This document shows positions 23,375-36,900 of a stretch of 64,000 nucleotides of DNA, in pieces (within the stretch, counting starts at the first letter, position 1; every line of letters begins with the position of its first letter). The notes beneath the pieces are model-generated. The model made no database searches and was not told the origin of the DNA. It saw only the letters and a list, made by a program, of their open reading frames with translations. The stretch is from Diploscapter coronatus (Eukaryota > Nematoda > Chromadorea > Rhabditida > Rhabditidae), in the NCBI GenBank assembly GCA_964036155.1, contig OZ038423.1, forward strand, positions 30,891,249 to 30,955,248. Direction: 5' to 3'. The translations under genes were made by a program, and so were the position numbers.

Positions 23375-26300
23375 TTAAGGAAGTATTCCCAACCTCTTCT
23401 TAGCGCTGTTGGCCTCCTTTCTTGCCTTTTTGACGTGTTTGTGGTTCTTCATGCATGCGCTCCAGGCGTAGGTGAAAATGGCGAACGCGAACGGGAACAG
23501 ATCGATGAACATCAGCAGGAACACCGTGTACGTCGGCATCAGAGAATTCTTCATCTTCGGGATGCAGGGCTCCTAAATGTTTCATCTTCGTCTTATTAGG
23601 ATTTTTAATATGATAATTTTATATCATGGATGTCACGCTAATGTTCTATGTGGTAGGAAATTGGCACATTTTCGAACATTTTTATATTGGCGTGATCGGC
23701 ATCGAAATGCATTTTTGGCATAGCTTTGAGATTTTTTAATGACTTTCAGAGACACAACACATTTTTCATTTCTATATAGAAGGCGATTTTTAAAATTTAT
23801 CGGGAATAATTCTGGTAAGCACATTTTCTCAACCTACCGCCAACCTATGTTCGACCAGCAATTCATGAGGTGCGAATTCGCACGCGTATTTGTGCTCGAA
23901 TTCCACCAATTGGTATTCATCCCGTGGGTTCGATTCCATCAACAATCTGTCCAACATCTAAAAAAAGCCGTGATTCACAATTAGAAATGTCACATTTTTT
24001 ATTTTGAAAATTAATGGTGATGATATTTTCAGGTTGTCAAAATCTTTTTCATAATTCTCCTACCGAAGGGAATTTCGCGGCTCCCCAAAGGATAGGATGA
24101 ATAAGGTATAGGAATTGAGCAACTAAGAACAGCAGACAGACACCCATAATGATCTGAAGATTTTAAAATTATAACTAAAATGGAACTTTTACGGTATATT
24201 TTAAGTTCACCTATATCATTACTTCTAGCCTTAAAATAGTTTTTTGTTCATACCCTATAGACCAATTTGAATCCATTTCCCTCGACATATCTATAGTGCA
24301 CTAGCAAGACTATCGGAACCAAAAACAATGCAAGTCCCAAATTCCACCAGAATAGGCACCATAGAGTGCTATGGGTCTAAATTTGGTTTGTTTGAGACCC
24401 AAAAAATCAATTTTTAACCTTCTCCAGTAAGTAAGCGTCGTATTCCAACTCTTCTACGGTCATCCACCGTCTTCCATTTTCATCAACGATGGTTTCATTG
24501 TGCATCGGGTAGTTAGCGTCCATCGCCAATTTTAGCTCCTAAACTCGAAATATTTTTTAATTAGAGATATTTTCATTTTTGAACTATAACCAGCCTATTT
24601 ATAAGATAAATTTGTCCTCAATACAATTGAAAATAATTTTAGATTAGTTTTTTCAATCCTTCTAGATTTTAATGATATTTAAAAGTAATTGAACGAAATT
24701 TTAGGTTATTGTTAAATGACTAAATTTTAATGGTATATATTCTATTTATAAGTATATATTCGAATAAAAAATAAACCTTAGCAATCTGATGAGTCCTATT
24801 AACGTAAGTAACGAGTTCGTCATGAATTCTCAAGTTCATGAATCCATAGATTCCCAGAATTGTGGCGATTGTGATCAGACAAATTAGCAGACAGAATCCA
24901 AGTCGAGCGTCTAGTTTGGACTTGTATTTTTTTATCTCCTGAAAATTTCCTATAAAATGGCAATTTCTATTTTATGCTATTTTTCCTAAAAATATATTGG
25001 ATTTGTATTTGTTCATTTCCTTATTCTTTCTATAACACTTTATTTTGTATTTCTTAATTTTTATATTTTGAAAATGCTAAAAATATCTGAACCTTATATT
25101 TTTAATGTTAATGCTCTCAAATTTTTCCTATAAGCATAAAGAGTTGTCGAAATTTTTGTTTGCACACATCATTTCTTTACACTTTAAACAATAGGGGAGT
25201 GAATTGTTCACGGATATTTTTGTTCAAATTGCAAAAATCGATTCCCACTTACCGGTTCGGCCATTTTTTCGTTGACAACCCGTCGATAGTCCTTGTATTT
25301 GTCCATGATGGTTTGCTAAAGTTTTATAATGAATTTATTTAAAAAAGAACTAATCTTTAGGTATAAATTGTATGATATTTAAGTCAAAATATTCATAAAA
25401 AACAATAAATATAAAAATTCAAATCGATCCTAGAAGTTTTAGCGAGTCATGGAAAGAAATTCGATATCAGAACAGACGTTCCCTCTCTAGGCTTAGAAAA
25501 AGTCGAGGAAAAGTGATCAAGGTAAAAAACGAGTGCGATGCAGCAGCGAAGCAGTAAAAACTCAAGTAAGATTTTCTCCAATGCTGAAGGATAGGTCATC
25601 AAGCAGTCTGAGATAAGCCATTAGATTCATGATTTATCCAGGAAGAAAACAGATTATTGGTGCATTGATGTTGAAGAAAAATGTCAATTTCGAAGTCAAG
25701 TAACCTATCAACAACTTATCACTTCCTATCAAGCGCCGGAAATTATCATCATGCCTCATGAACTTGAGATAGATCAATTCTTGGGTTAATTCAGAAAAAA
25801 CGGGGCAGACAAGGGTAAAATTGTAAAAAAAAAAACTAGTTTATCCGAAAAAGATAAAGTAATCTATGCATACATAACTGTAGAATGAAAACTACAAGTC
25901 TTGAAATATTACTACACGTCTCGAAAATCTAAAATATCGATTTTAGAAAACATTTTCATGGAAACAACAAAAAGTTGAGAATTTCTTTGAAGTAAGTCAT
26001 GAAATGTTCGAATTTTGCCTTCCGAACGAGAGAGAATGTCAACTTGTCAATTGATCAATTTATCAGTGGAAAACTCGTAATCTTGTCAATTCTGGCAATT
26101 TAAAATGGGGCGTGGTCTTGTTAATTTTGGCCTGTATTGATGAAAAACATTCGTGGCATTTCGGATATAAATCTTTCATCATACTTTAATTGGTCTAAGT
26201 ACGTGAAATTTTCTAAATAAAAACCTTTTCTCAATATCTAGCGTCTTTCACCTTAATCCTTCATTTTTGAAAAAAACGATCTAGATTAAGTTCTTTCGGC

Positions 26301-27475
26301 ATGCTATTTCATGAACAACCCTTATATAATCCTGCATTTTCTAAATTTGTAAAATTCATAATCTCATAATATTTTCCCCTTAAAAATCAAAATATCGATC
26401 TTCATCATGACGAACTTGACACTTTTTTGATTTGATTGATATGATAGCCCCTCTTAATTGATAAGCATTCGAGGTCAATCGAAAAATAACGAAGGGGGAC
26501 GTTCGTTAAGTGATAGATTACTGATAAGCTATAGATAATCGATTGTTATCACTTCATGAAATTTAATAAATCTCCCCGTATTGAAAGATAGATGAAGAAG
26601 CTGTTTGAGGTGGTTCGCTTTGAATGTGATAAGATGAAGGTAACGGAAAAGAAAGCGGTTCAGGTTTTAAGCTATCCGCTAAGTGTCTCAAGTGGGAAGA
26701 GCATGGTTTGGGCAAAGAAAGTGAGAGAAAATGAGAGAAAGCAGAAAGTACATGAGATACGTAGATAAGTCAGGTAAGTAAACATTTTGCTAGTTTTTCT
26801 AGTTAGCTCTTCAGAAATCATGAAAGATCTGCAATAAATAGTATATGTCATTTTACGAAAACTACTATGTTCAAGATTTTATCGGAAAAACATGAGAAAT
26901 CAATAAGGTAATTCTGATTAAATTTTAATTTGCAAGTCTATCAACCTACCTGCTGAGAATCAGCGACTTTCTGGGGTCCTCCTCCACTCAGACTTCCAGA
27001 TTTGCCCTTATGATAGTCTCTAATCGATCTAGGCGATTCGGACCCTGCCATGGATTCGGACATCCTAAAATTATCAAACTATTTTTAAAAGTTCATTTTT
27101 ATCACCTATACTCGCCATCATAATCATATCAACTATTAATATAAAAATAAGAAAAAATGATCATAATAGTTCCCATACTATCCTACACTTCTTAGTTTTA
27201 TTTTAAATTTTCTATAGTTAAAAAAATCTTACAATAGCTCCTCATATTGACCATTTTTAGAGTGCATTATTCAACATATATATCGTTTAAAATATTCAAA
27301 TATTAGAAATATCTTTAGAAATTAATAACTTAATAAACCCGAACCGTATCGTAGCGATCTGTGGTTCTTTTCGGACGGACGCGGGACTGTCAGTGGAATC
27401 GAAGTCGTTGTTTCGACGACCTTCTCCCGTGCTGTTTCGATCATTCGTCTCGTAGTCTTGCGGTTCTACAGTCAT
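23375..27475 (-). CDS. Four-pass membrane protein, family not recognised
   Basis: Nine exons join in phase to 373 residues: 27475-27345, 27064-26950, 25315-25253, 24938-24777, 24538-24419, 24376-24254, 24153-24064, 23957-23838 and 23572-23375. The first 115 residues are hydrophilic and Ser/Asp-rich. Membrane segments lie at about 116-137, 202-224, 239-262 and 322-347. Two N-glycosylation sequons, NRT (150) and NET (171), lie between segments 1 and 2, so that loop is probably outside the cell and both termini inside. The second loop has single cysteines at YACEF and EPC, which could pair. The tail is Lys/Arg-rich (KKARKEANSAKKR). The topology recalls claudin-like tetraspan proteins, but no signature of any family is visible. 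The second intron (1.6 kb) carries a copy of the dispersed 35-nt motif. The start ATG is the first in an exon with no acceptor before it. Confidence 0.8.
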
Positions 27476-30400
27476 GATTGAGATTGCTAAAATTATATTG
27501 GTAGGCTATTAATTCACTTTCGATAGACATGGTTAATTCTGTAATATAGTTTCATTCAATAAAATGTCTAACATAATAAATGGATTGCTAAAGCTAATGA
27601 TAGGTCATTTTAGGCATGATGTCAGAAAGTTCACGCTATTATGCATCAGAATATGAGTAAAGTGGAAAACTATGTGTTGTTGATTTGTTAAATATTGATA
27701 TGATAAACAACTAATATAAGATGTGTATGCGAGGAAAACGATTGAAAAACTCTCAAAGTATAATCAGTTAGAATAAAAATGGACCTAATCGATTTCGGAT
27801 CGAAGGTTGATGAGAGTAACAAGTCTCGAACTATAAGAACTCGTCATGGTTTGCTCGTTAAAATTATGTCAAGATGTTATCGAAGTAAGTTAAAAATATG
27901 AATCGATATGATTTGAAGAAGTTCTTAAAATTGAAAGAGTGGTATGCACGAAATGAAAAAATACTCCGAAACTTATACGATTATTTCTAATTTATAAAAC
28001 CTCAAATTCTGCAAATTATCGATAAACGTTTCTAAGTTTCCAATGATTCTAACATTCGAACTCGCCCCTCGACTGATTGAGAAATCAGGTCTCTAGGGGT
28101 CTTCAATCGTTATAGTTTAAACCTTGCAAAAAACTATCTGGCGAAAATATGTACGAATTAGCTATCTTTATTCTAACATCACTAAGGTAACGATTTTTAG
28201 CAGTACCAGAAAATTTTGATTTTTTAAAGTCAAGTATAAGAATTAATATAGTTTAACCCTTGCGAAAAGCTATCTGACGGAAATATTTACAAGCTAAACA
28301 CTTTCATCAGAATCTTTAACACTGCCAGAAAAACCCGTTAATAATAAAAGTATAACTGGTATAGCTTAAGATTGTTCAGTAAAATAATAATAAATAAGCG
28401 TATCATCAGATTCGATATTTACAGGTTAACTTCTTTTTATCGAAACTTTACCAACACTACTAGAAAATAGATTCAAAATGAAAATATCCTAACTATTGTA
28501 GTATAGTTCAAAACAGTCCAGTTTATTGATGAAAGAAAAAAACATATTAATGATAAGTGTAGTATCAATTATGATATTTTTCATTCAAAAATCGTGATCT
28601 TCATTGGGAAAGACAAGAAATCAAAATACAAATGCGAGAATTGACCATTTCTATCGAAAATCGACCCGAAAGTCATAAAATCGGAAAAAGTCGCTGAAGT
28701 GTTGCGGGGAAAATTCAAAGTTTACCGATTCTCGAATAAAATTAAGTGAAACTCAACGAGTTTCTGGGTTAATGAATCGTTTTGGCTGAACGATTTTATT
28801 TTATGGCTATCAAATTGAGATAAATGATTCGATTTTTAATTATGATCTAAAATATGCCATACAGATTTATGATAATATCAGACCAAATAAATTTTTAGAT
28901 TATTTAAGATCATGGCCTAAGATATATGATAAGCAAAAAGTAGCTATAAATTCTCTATATCAGTCATGATGTTCAATCTTGATAATCTCGCACCAAGATC
29001 AACTGATTCGAATTTTATAAGAAGTATAAAGTTAAATCTTAAAATAATGCCTAAAAAATAGAACGGTATAAATAGCAAATAGAAAAGTTAATTAAGATAC
29101 AGAAAATTATCGCCTCGAAATCCAAAGAGTGAAATTGAGTAAGATATGTGATCAATCGCACCCCCGAATTGGGTCGTCAAAACTAAAACAGAAGGAAAAA
29201 GGCGAACAGGATGATTTTCACGATTTTAACCCTTTTTTCTTCTTCTTCTTTTGCCTTCGAATTCTCGATCTCTCGCCTTTTTTCATAAAATAATAATCTC
29301 GAGTAAATTTGTGATTTGCAAAACTGAACTGGTTACGGCATAAATTGAACAATTTACAACAAATATAGCATCATTAGTGGATCAAATATTTTGTTTTTTA
29401 CATAGAAAATTAAAATACCCATTAAAATAACATGTAGTTTGTTGGATCTAAAATTATCGGGTGGCACGAAATAGATCTAAAATATATTTTGTGTTTCTTT
29501 GTCAGCCATAGTTCATTTAACTTTCATTTTTATAAGAAATATCATGAGAGAATGAAAATAACCAAATATAAAATGTCTGAGAAAATATCAAACTCCCAAA
29601 AAAACCACATCTTTAATGCATCTAGTGTGTATCATAAAAGTCTTTATTCTTCATATTTTGAACGCTTTTAGGCGCTTCAGAGCAAATTTCTGCATGTCGT
29701 TTTTACATCTAAAATATATTGAAAATCTTTCAAATTTCCATGAAGAATTATCGTAAAATTTATAATTCTAGGGATTATTTAGATCCCTTTTTAATTTACA
29801 TTTACTCTAAAATATTGCTTCGTGAAAAATAGCCATAATTTGTATTCCTGGAATTGCATATATCTTGATAAATATTCGTAATTCAACGCTCAGTTTTTTA
29901 TCTTCATCTCTCCAAAATTTCTTTACTATTTTACGTGTTCCAGATTGAATCGATATCTTATCGTTTTCCTCATTTCTTATTTTTCCCCCTTTCTCTTTAT
30001 TGCCGTACTATTTCTTTTTTCTCGACTTCTTTTTATCTATCTTTCCCATACTATTTCCTAATTTCTATCTTTTTCTCTCCATCTTATCTTCCATCTCTTC
30101 TTATTCATTCCTGACCGCTCTCTTTCTTGTGAACGACTTAGAGGCCACCTTCCCTATACAATATTTTTGAATATTCTCCCATTTACAATTTTTACAATCG
30201 CTAAATTTCGTAATTTTAACTCGAATGTAGAAATTGCTATCTAAAACTAGAGTCCCCAAACTGCCTCCTTGAAGAAATGTTTGTGGTAGAAACGTGGTAG
30301 TTTGAAACCAAACATTTGGGAAGGAAGTACCCTTTAAACTCCGAATGTTTCAAAAATATATTTAGATCGACGATTCACCTGATAAAACGATTCGATGCAA

Positions 30401-33400
30401 ACAATCAGGACAAAATAGTCACACACACAACCACGCACAAATAACACTTCGTTTGCGAAAATGTGTTCATTTTGGATGATGGATTTTTGCGATTTTTTCT
30501 GCCTAGAAAATTTTTAAGTTTATATTTTTCACAAGTCTTATTTACATCCCTGGTGACACTTCCGCACAAAAATTTTACTCAAAACACCAATCCGGCATAT
30601 CTGCTTGGGGGTCTTATTTAAAATTAGGATAGGTTTCAAATTATCGTATATCTCAATGGTTTGAAATTTATTATAATCCCTCTTGCTTTGTTAAATTATG
30701 CCAACGATCATGTACAATAAAATTCAGATATTTATTTTTATAATAATCTCTATGCTATTATACCTACTATAAAACGCTAAAATCCGAAAATCCCTTGTTC
30801 AAGATCATCAACCGAGCTTTTCCTCTTCTAATTCTCATGGTTGATAATTTATCGCCCTATCTAAACACACGCGAAATATTTCCAGTATATCGATTCAGTT
30901 TTTCGTGGATTTTTCATTTTCAATAACTATATATCGAAGTTTCCTCTTTCAAAATCAATATTGGTTTTCGTATTTATTATTATTTTTATTCTTATCGTTC
31001 TAGAATCTTTCATACACTATTTCTTCTCTGAATCTTTATAATCTCTAAAATTCCTCTATCTACCTCTTTCCTTCTCTGACTTACTTTCACTATTTCTTCC
31101 TTTCCTTCTCACCCCTCTCTCCATTTTACTCTCTATCTCTTCATCATTCCTATACAAGACGAGTCTCTCTCTTCTTTTTGTGTGAAGGGAATATCGATTG
31201 ATCGTCTTGGCTGGGACATCACACTTTTACAATTTCTCTTTTCCGTCCTCTCGAATTTCAGTGCTATCTCATTTTCTATAATTTCTCAAAATTTATCTGA
31301 GTTTTGTACTAATTTACCTGAGACTCAATCAAACGTTATCCTCATTTCATGCTTTTTCGTAATATTAAGCCGTATCTAAAGCCGAATGTTCTAAGAGTTT
31401 CGTAAGTTATTTCACGCCTTATCTTTGAAAGCGTTCTAGAATTTTGCTTTACCTAATTGTTACAACTTTCTTTTATCTTATGAAGCCCGACTTTCTCCAT
31501 TTCTGTAATTTTGCAAGGTGGTTGCGCGCGACCGGTGTCGATTTCAAGGCCTTTGCAATACAAGGGAAAGACAAATTGATCGATAAATTTCCCCTGGGCC
31601 TCCTCCAATTGTATACAATTCTCCACAGCCTTGCCTATCAATTCTCATTTTCCACATTTTCTGTTTTCACCAGCTTATGAATCACCTCTTTCCTAGTGCT
31701 AATTCTAGCCATTTTCTTTCCTAACAATAAGATCTAAAAATGTTCAATCAAAATCAATACATTTCAAAAATTCACAAGTCAACTTCAATTTCTCTTAGCT
31801 TTTAGTTATTAGCTAATGTAGAAAGGTGTATTGGTGAAATCTGAAATTTTCAGAAATTTAAAACGATACATTTCAAGAATTTCAGGGTTAACTTAAATTT
31901 GATTTACTCTTATTAGGATCGAAAAAGAAAAAAAACATGATTCTAAAATACCGTAACTCGTCTAGACCTCATTTATTGGTCCGAGATTATTTGTCTTCTT
32001 TCCGCAGCTCCCGCGCACTTTAATGTTTACCCAAGACTTCCCCGTAGTAAATGCGCTAAAATGGATTACCGTATTTTTGCAGTTCTTTAAAAATGAATAT
32101 ATATTTTAACTCGCGTTTTCTTTATTTTTATAAGTTTCAAAAATCAATAAGTCAAGACTAATTTTCTGTCGTTGTTAAAATAGCCCTTACTTCAAATCAA
32201 ATAACTTGTCAAATTTGACCATTTTACCACTTTCTTCTCATAAAATATTCGACACTTTACAAGGTTACCGACACTTTTACTTTGTTCGATTTACATGCAA
32301 ATTCTCTATTTGCACAAGCCTGCTATTTCTAGCTCGGCAATTGTATATTGGCGTTTATGTCTGGTTAGAATCATTTACCTTTGTCAAAGATGGGTCATCT
32401 TAATTTTTTTTTTTTCAAATTCTTAGTTTATGCCAAAAGATTCAAAGGGTGCGATTATTCTCAGTCTAAAATGCTCAAATTTATGCCGCTATTTTTAACC
32501 TGAATGACAATTGCATCGGCAATTCTGCGCCTATCCTTTGAGAATTTGACAATTCTTAGTCTGTTCTGTACTTTTATGGACCGGTTTTGCGAAAATATCA
32601 CTTTCTTGAGTTCACAAATGAAGTTTTTCACTTGGTCTAGCGTAACTGACTAGGAGGTAAAATGGCAAAATCAGAAGTTCCGCGACACGTCAAAAATGTT
32701 ATTGCCACCAATTTTGAAAACCTAGAAAAATTCGAAACTTAAATTTTTAGAATAAAAAATCCTTGGAAACAATTTTCTTTTCATATAAACTACTTAGTTA
32801 ACTTGTTTTATATTGTCACGAGACCTTAAAATTTGTCTTACTTTGAAATTTTAGAGGCTACGAAATAGCACTTGAAAATGAGAGAGGGTAAGAGATAGAG
32901 GAATGGAGTATTGCAAAGCTCTTTATTCCTAACTGGACAATATTTTCGCTAACATGTTTGAAAATTTTAAAACCTTTTATTTTTCTAAGAAATTATTTAT
33001 CTTTCTTTTATCATATTCAGAAGATTCCATTTTCCAGAAGGTCACTTATCATGATTATTATTACATCTATCTCTTCATATTGAAGGATGGGAACTGAAGA
33101 CCGTCTAGAATAGTGTTTATCGATTATTCTGTCATATCTGATTCATATCATTTTGCTATACCATATGATTCTGATAATTTGATTACGATTGTACGTTTTT
33201 TCTCATGTAATTTTGAACTAATTCCTGACCAAACCGACTTTTTTCAACATCCCTCAATCTCGGTGTTCTAGATTTCTAATTTACGACTGATTACTCTTTT
33301 TGGAAGACTTTTAACTGACTTTATCGCTTTCTTTTAATTGAAAATCTTTCGAAATTCGAATTTTTATTAGCTTAGGGAAACTTCTGTAGAAGTTTATTTT

Positions 33401-33900
33401 TATCTATGTTCATCAAAGATTACCTCATTTCCAATACCGAAAATTCAGAGCCGTATAAAATACGGTAAATTTCCCGTATGTTTTAGCATGCTAATGGTCA
33501 CTTTCTCATTTCGCTCCTTTATCCCCACCCCTTTTATTCCCGCATTCCACCCTTTACCCCGCTCTACCTGATTCTATTAGGCCGAGAGACATATCCCGCC
33601 CTCCTTTGGAGGCTCATTTTATCCCACAATTTCCTTTGGCTTATCGAAACTTTGTCTATAGTCCTGGATATCCTCAAACCCAATAAAATCTCCTCGGAAA
33701 AATTGATTTTTTCAAAATCTCTCAAAATTCGTTAATTACCTTACCTCTATTCTCTATTATATCTATATTCGCTAAATTGATTGTTTTTAAAAATATTACA
33801 TCTCATGATGATTTTCTGACGTTATTTCGCGATTTTTATCGAGTTTTTCACGTATCTTTTCGAAAAATCAATGAATTAATTAGTTTTTTTCAGGTTTTTG
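27476..33900. other. Divergent 6.4-kb gap between four-TM and CELF genes
   Basis: No exon supported. A degenerate tandem array lies at 28111-28600. A pyrimidine-rich strand (TTCTTCTTCTT) lies near 29228, CT-rich stretches at 29940-30130 and 31020-31160, and a C-rich stretch at about 33505-33620 that could belong to a CELF promoter. Upstream 5' exons of CELF may be hidden here. Confidence 0.45.
28111..28600. repeat. Degenerate tandem repeat, unit about 115-140 bp
   Basis: Unit starts with TATAGTTTAA.CCTTGC at 28111, 28247, 28360 (diverged) and 28502. Units share CTATCTG.CG.AAATAT, TTACAAG/TTACAGG and AC.ACTAC.AGAAAA in order. Strong divergence points to an old array. Confidence 0.6.
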
Positions 33901-36900
33901 ATGACAGACAATCAGGAAAATACGGCGAACGGGAGCGGGACGGCGTACGGCAGCGAACCCGATCCGGACACGATAAAAATGTTCGTCGGACAGGTTGGAT
34001 TTTAAAATATTTTTTTTTTTTCAAATTAAAACAAATTAATCAACGTTGTCATTTCTTTCTAAAAATTCTCACAAATACCCCCCTCAAAAGTCCTTTTTGT
34101 TGAAATTTTGTCAAAATTAAATCAGACTACCTTTCGATAAAGTGGAACTTTGTTTTCAAATTTTTCCAATTTGCATCTCAAATGTTTTGGATTCGTGGGT
34201 TTGTTTTGATTGGGAATCCGCGACCCTTTTCAATCCTGGTGCTGTTGTCGTGAGGCTGAGGGAAATTGGTCCCCGGGGATTTTCAGGGGCCTCAAAAATA
34301 TATCAACCGACTTTACCCCATATCGTTTTTGCGTATTAATGAGGTAGACTTGGAAAAAGTTGAAATTTTTATTGGTTTTAGGGATTTTTCCTTTTAATTT
34401 TTACACTTTTATAAAAAAATTCAAATTTTGGCATTTTTACAAAATCCGCACATCTGGAATTTTTCATGCACATTTGTGTCGTATTTTCGCGACGCTTCAC
34501 ATATTTCTATTCTTTTTCGCCGAACTCGCGGTTTTCACTCAAACCCAGTGTAAAGCGGCTGGCTCATGATTCAAGATGAAAATTAGCCCATCCGACTCTC
34601 CTCCCCCTATCCTCCAACAGTAGCTAAATATTTTAATTTTAAAATAGCCCAGTCTGCTTCTGCCATCTATGCCTTATCATTGGGATAAAGATTTTCGAGT
34701 ATCAGATATTTTGCCTTTTGATTGATCGGAATTTCCAGGGACCAAAATTTGAAGATAATACATCACGTTGAACCCAAGATTCGATAAATATTGCTTTTTC
34801 TGAGCCGAACACTTGTCGAGAAAAATAATCTAGTCCTTGAAAAATCGAAGGGGGCCGTAAATTTTCAAAAGAATCAAACAAGTTTTAAAATATCGTCGAT
34901 TTTGATGAGCCTGTAGCTCAACATAATGCTTTCGAACTCAATGAGCTTATAAAAAATAATATGCAGTTTTCCTCTTTCGATCATCGTCCACTTTTCTCCC
35001 GAATAGTTCATTCTTCGAGTATCCCATCGTGCGCTCTCAGAAATGGGTAAAATGGGGCTTTTCTTTGGGGACAAGGGCGAGAGCTTCGGGTGCGCGCTAT
35101 TCCGAAAAGGGGGGATTAGGGTTAAGATGGGCCGCCCGTCGACCGGGTTTAGGCCAAAATCCCAAAACCAGCGAAAATAGGTCTCCCTTTGAGCTGAACT
35201 CACATAGTAAAGTAGGGGGAAAAGTTGGGAAGAAAATAATAAAAGGACACTTATTTGCATTGCTGAATTTCTTTGAAAAATGAGAATAAATTAAAAAAAA
35301 AGAAAACCTCTAGTTTTATCTACTGACTCTTCATAGGAATGATTCGATTGAAGGTTTTTAAAAATTTTGGAAGATCAACAATACTCTAAAAAACATTTCA
35401 TTTTAGAAGTTTCGTAGAACTTCTTTGAGAAAAATGAAATAATTTTAATAGAACCTTTACAAGACTTTAATTTTCGGCCACTTTTTCCGAATTCGACCTT
35501 GAAAATGTCTTGTCGCCGATAAATTAACGATAATTGATAAAATCGATCGGGAAAAACGCCGAATGATTTATTTTCAAACCTTTTTCGGTAAGTGTTCTAC
35601 TCAACATAAAAGGTGCGTGCGCGCGAAAACGACCTTGAGCAGTCCTTAACCCAGACTGTTTTCTCGCCTACCTTCAACATTGCATTATAAAATTAAAATA
35701 AAATTATCCCAGCCCGTTTTCTTTCCCTATCCTTCATTACGGGGCTAGATGAAATAAGATTTAGGCAAAAGTTTCGAAACGCATTTCCGATTACATCGTT
35801 ACTCAATGTTACTCTCTCGTTAGGTAATTTAGCGAGAGAGTGGATTTTGAAGAGATAGAAAAAGAGCCAGATGAAATTTAGCAGCCCCTGCATTAGTCGA
35901 ATTGCTATGGAAAAAGTGAAAAGTATCAATTTCTCGTTTTCTTTGGATCTTTTCCAGAATTACCTCTTCTATAATTCTCTCTAAACACGTAAAAATAAAC
36001 TGCTCAAGGCAATAGAAATTTTTGCTTAGTGAAACGACTTTGCTTTTATAAATATCAAAAGTCTGAAAAAATAACTTGTGTAATTTATTGGTTAAAAAGT
36101 CTGAGTTTTTAATTTAAAAATTTAATTTCAAAGATATGTACCAATTTTCATAATGACTCGCGTTTTTTCTCCGATCTGGGGAAAATTGATGAAATTATAT
36201 TTGTCGAAGTAAAGGGGGAAAGTTTAATATGAAAAGCCATATTCTGATCGGAGAATTGTAATAACTTTTGCATTTAAATGGTATATGAGACGAATGCAAT
36301 TTCCACCGATAATAGAAAGTTTTTCTGAATCACGAAAATTATCCAATATCTACACTATCTGTCGTATGAAAAAAAACTTGCAGAGAAAGATTCGATTTTT
36401 ATAAGGAAAATTAAAAACCGTGAGATAAGTTTCAGGAAATTCAAAGTTGGATTTTGAAATATCATTTGCTCTAGTATAATAGACAAGTGAGATTAATCGA
36501 TAAATCTAAAAATACAGTACTTTAAAATTCCATTCTTACGAAATTTTCGAGTATTGGTTGTTTTCACCTTAGCATAATTGAATATTTATGCATTGACTGA
36601 AATTCGGAATACACATACCACGCATAGTCGTGGAGAGGTATTTAGGTCAAGTGAGTGTTTACAAGTTTAACCGAGAAAACATTAAATCTCTCTTCCTATA
36701 TTTAATCATAGTCCAATAAAGCCATTTGAGATATCAGGTCTATGAAATCTTTCATTCCATGTTGAAAGATAGCCTCATAAATCCAATTGAGATATCTAAA
36801 ATCGTGTTAATGTCTGATCATCTCGCTCCTTTTGAATTGGGTCAAGCCTTGGCAGAATGAGAATAGAAATCGAACACCGATAAACGAAAAAACCTACAAA

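Noticed and set aside
23880..23957. tRNA-like GGGTTCGATTCC word
   Set aside because: It lies inside a coding exon of the four-TM gene on the other strand, and no cloverleaf arms surround it.
34874..35260. 128-residue minus-strand frame with hydrophobic start
   Set aside because: Lies in CELF intron 1; no family resemblance or supporting exons, and its signal-like start is generic AT-rich sequence.
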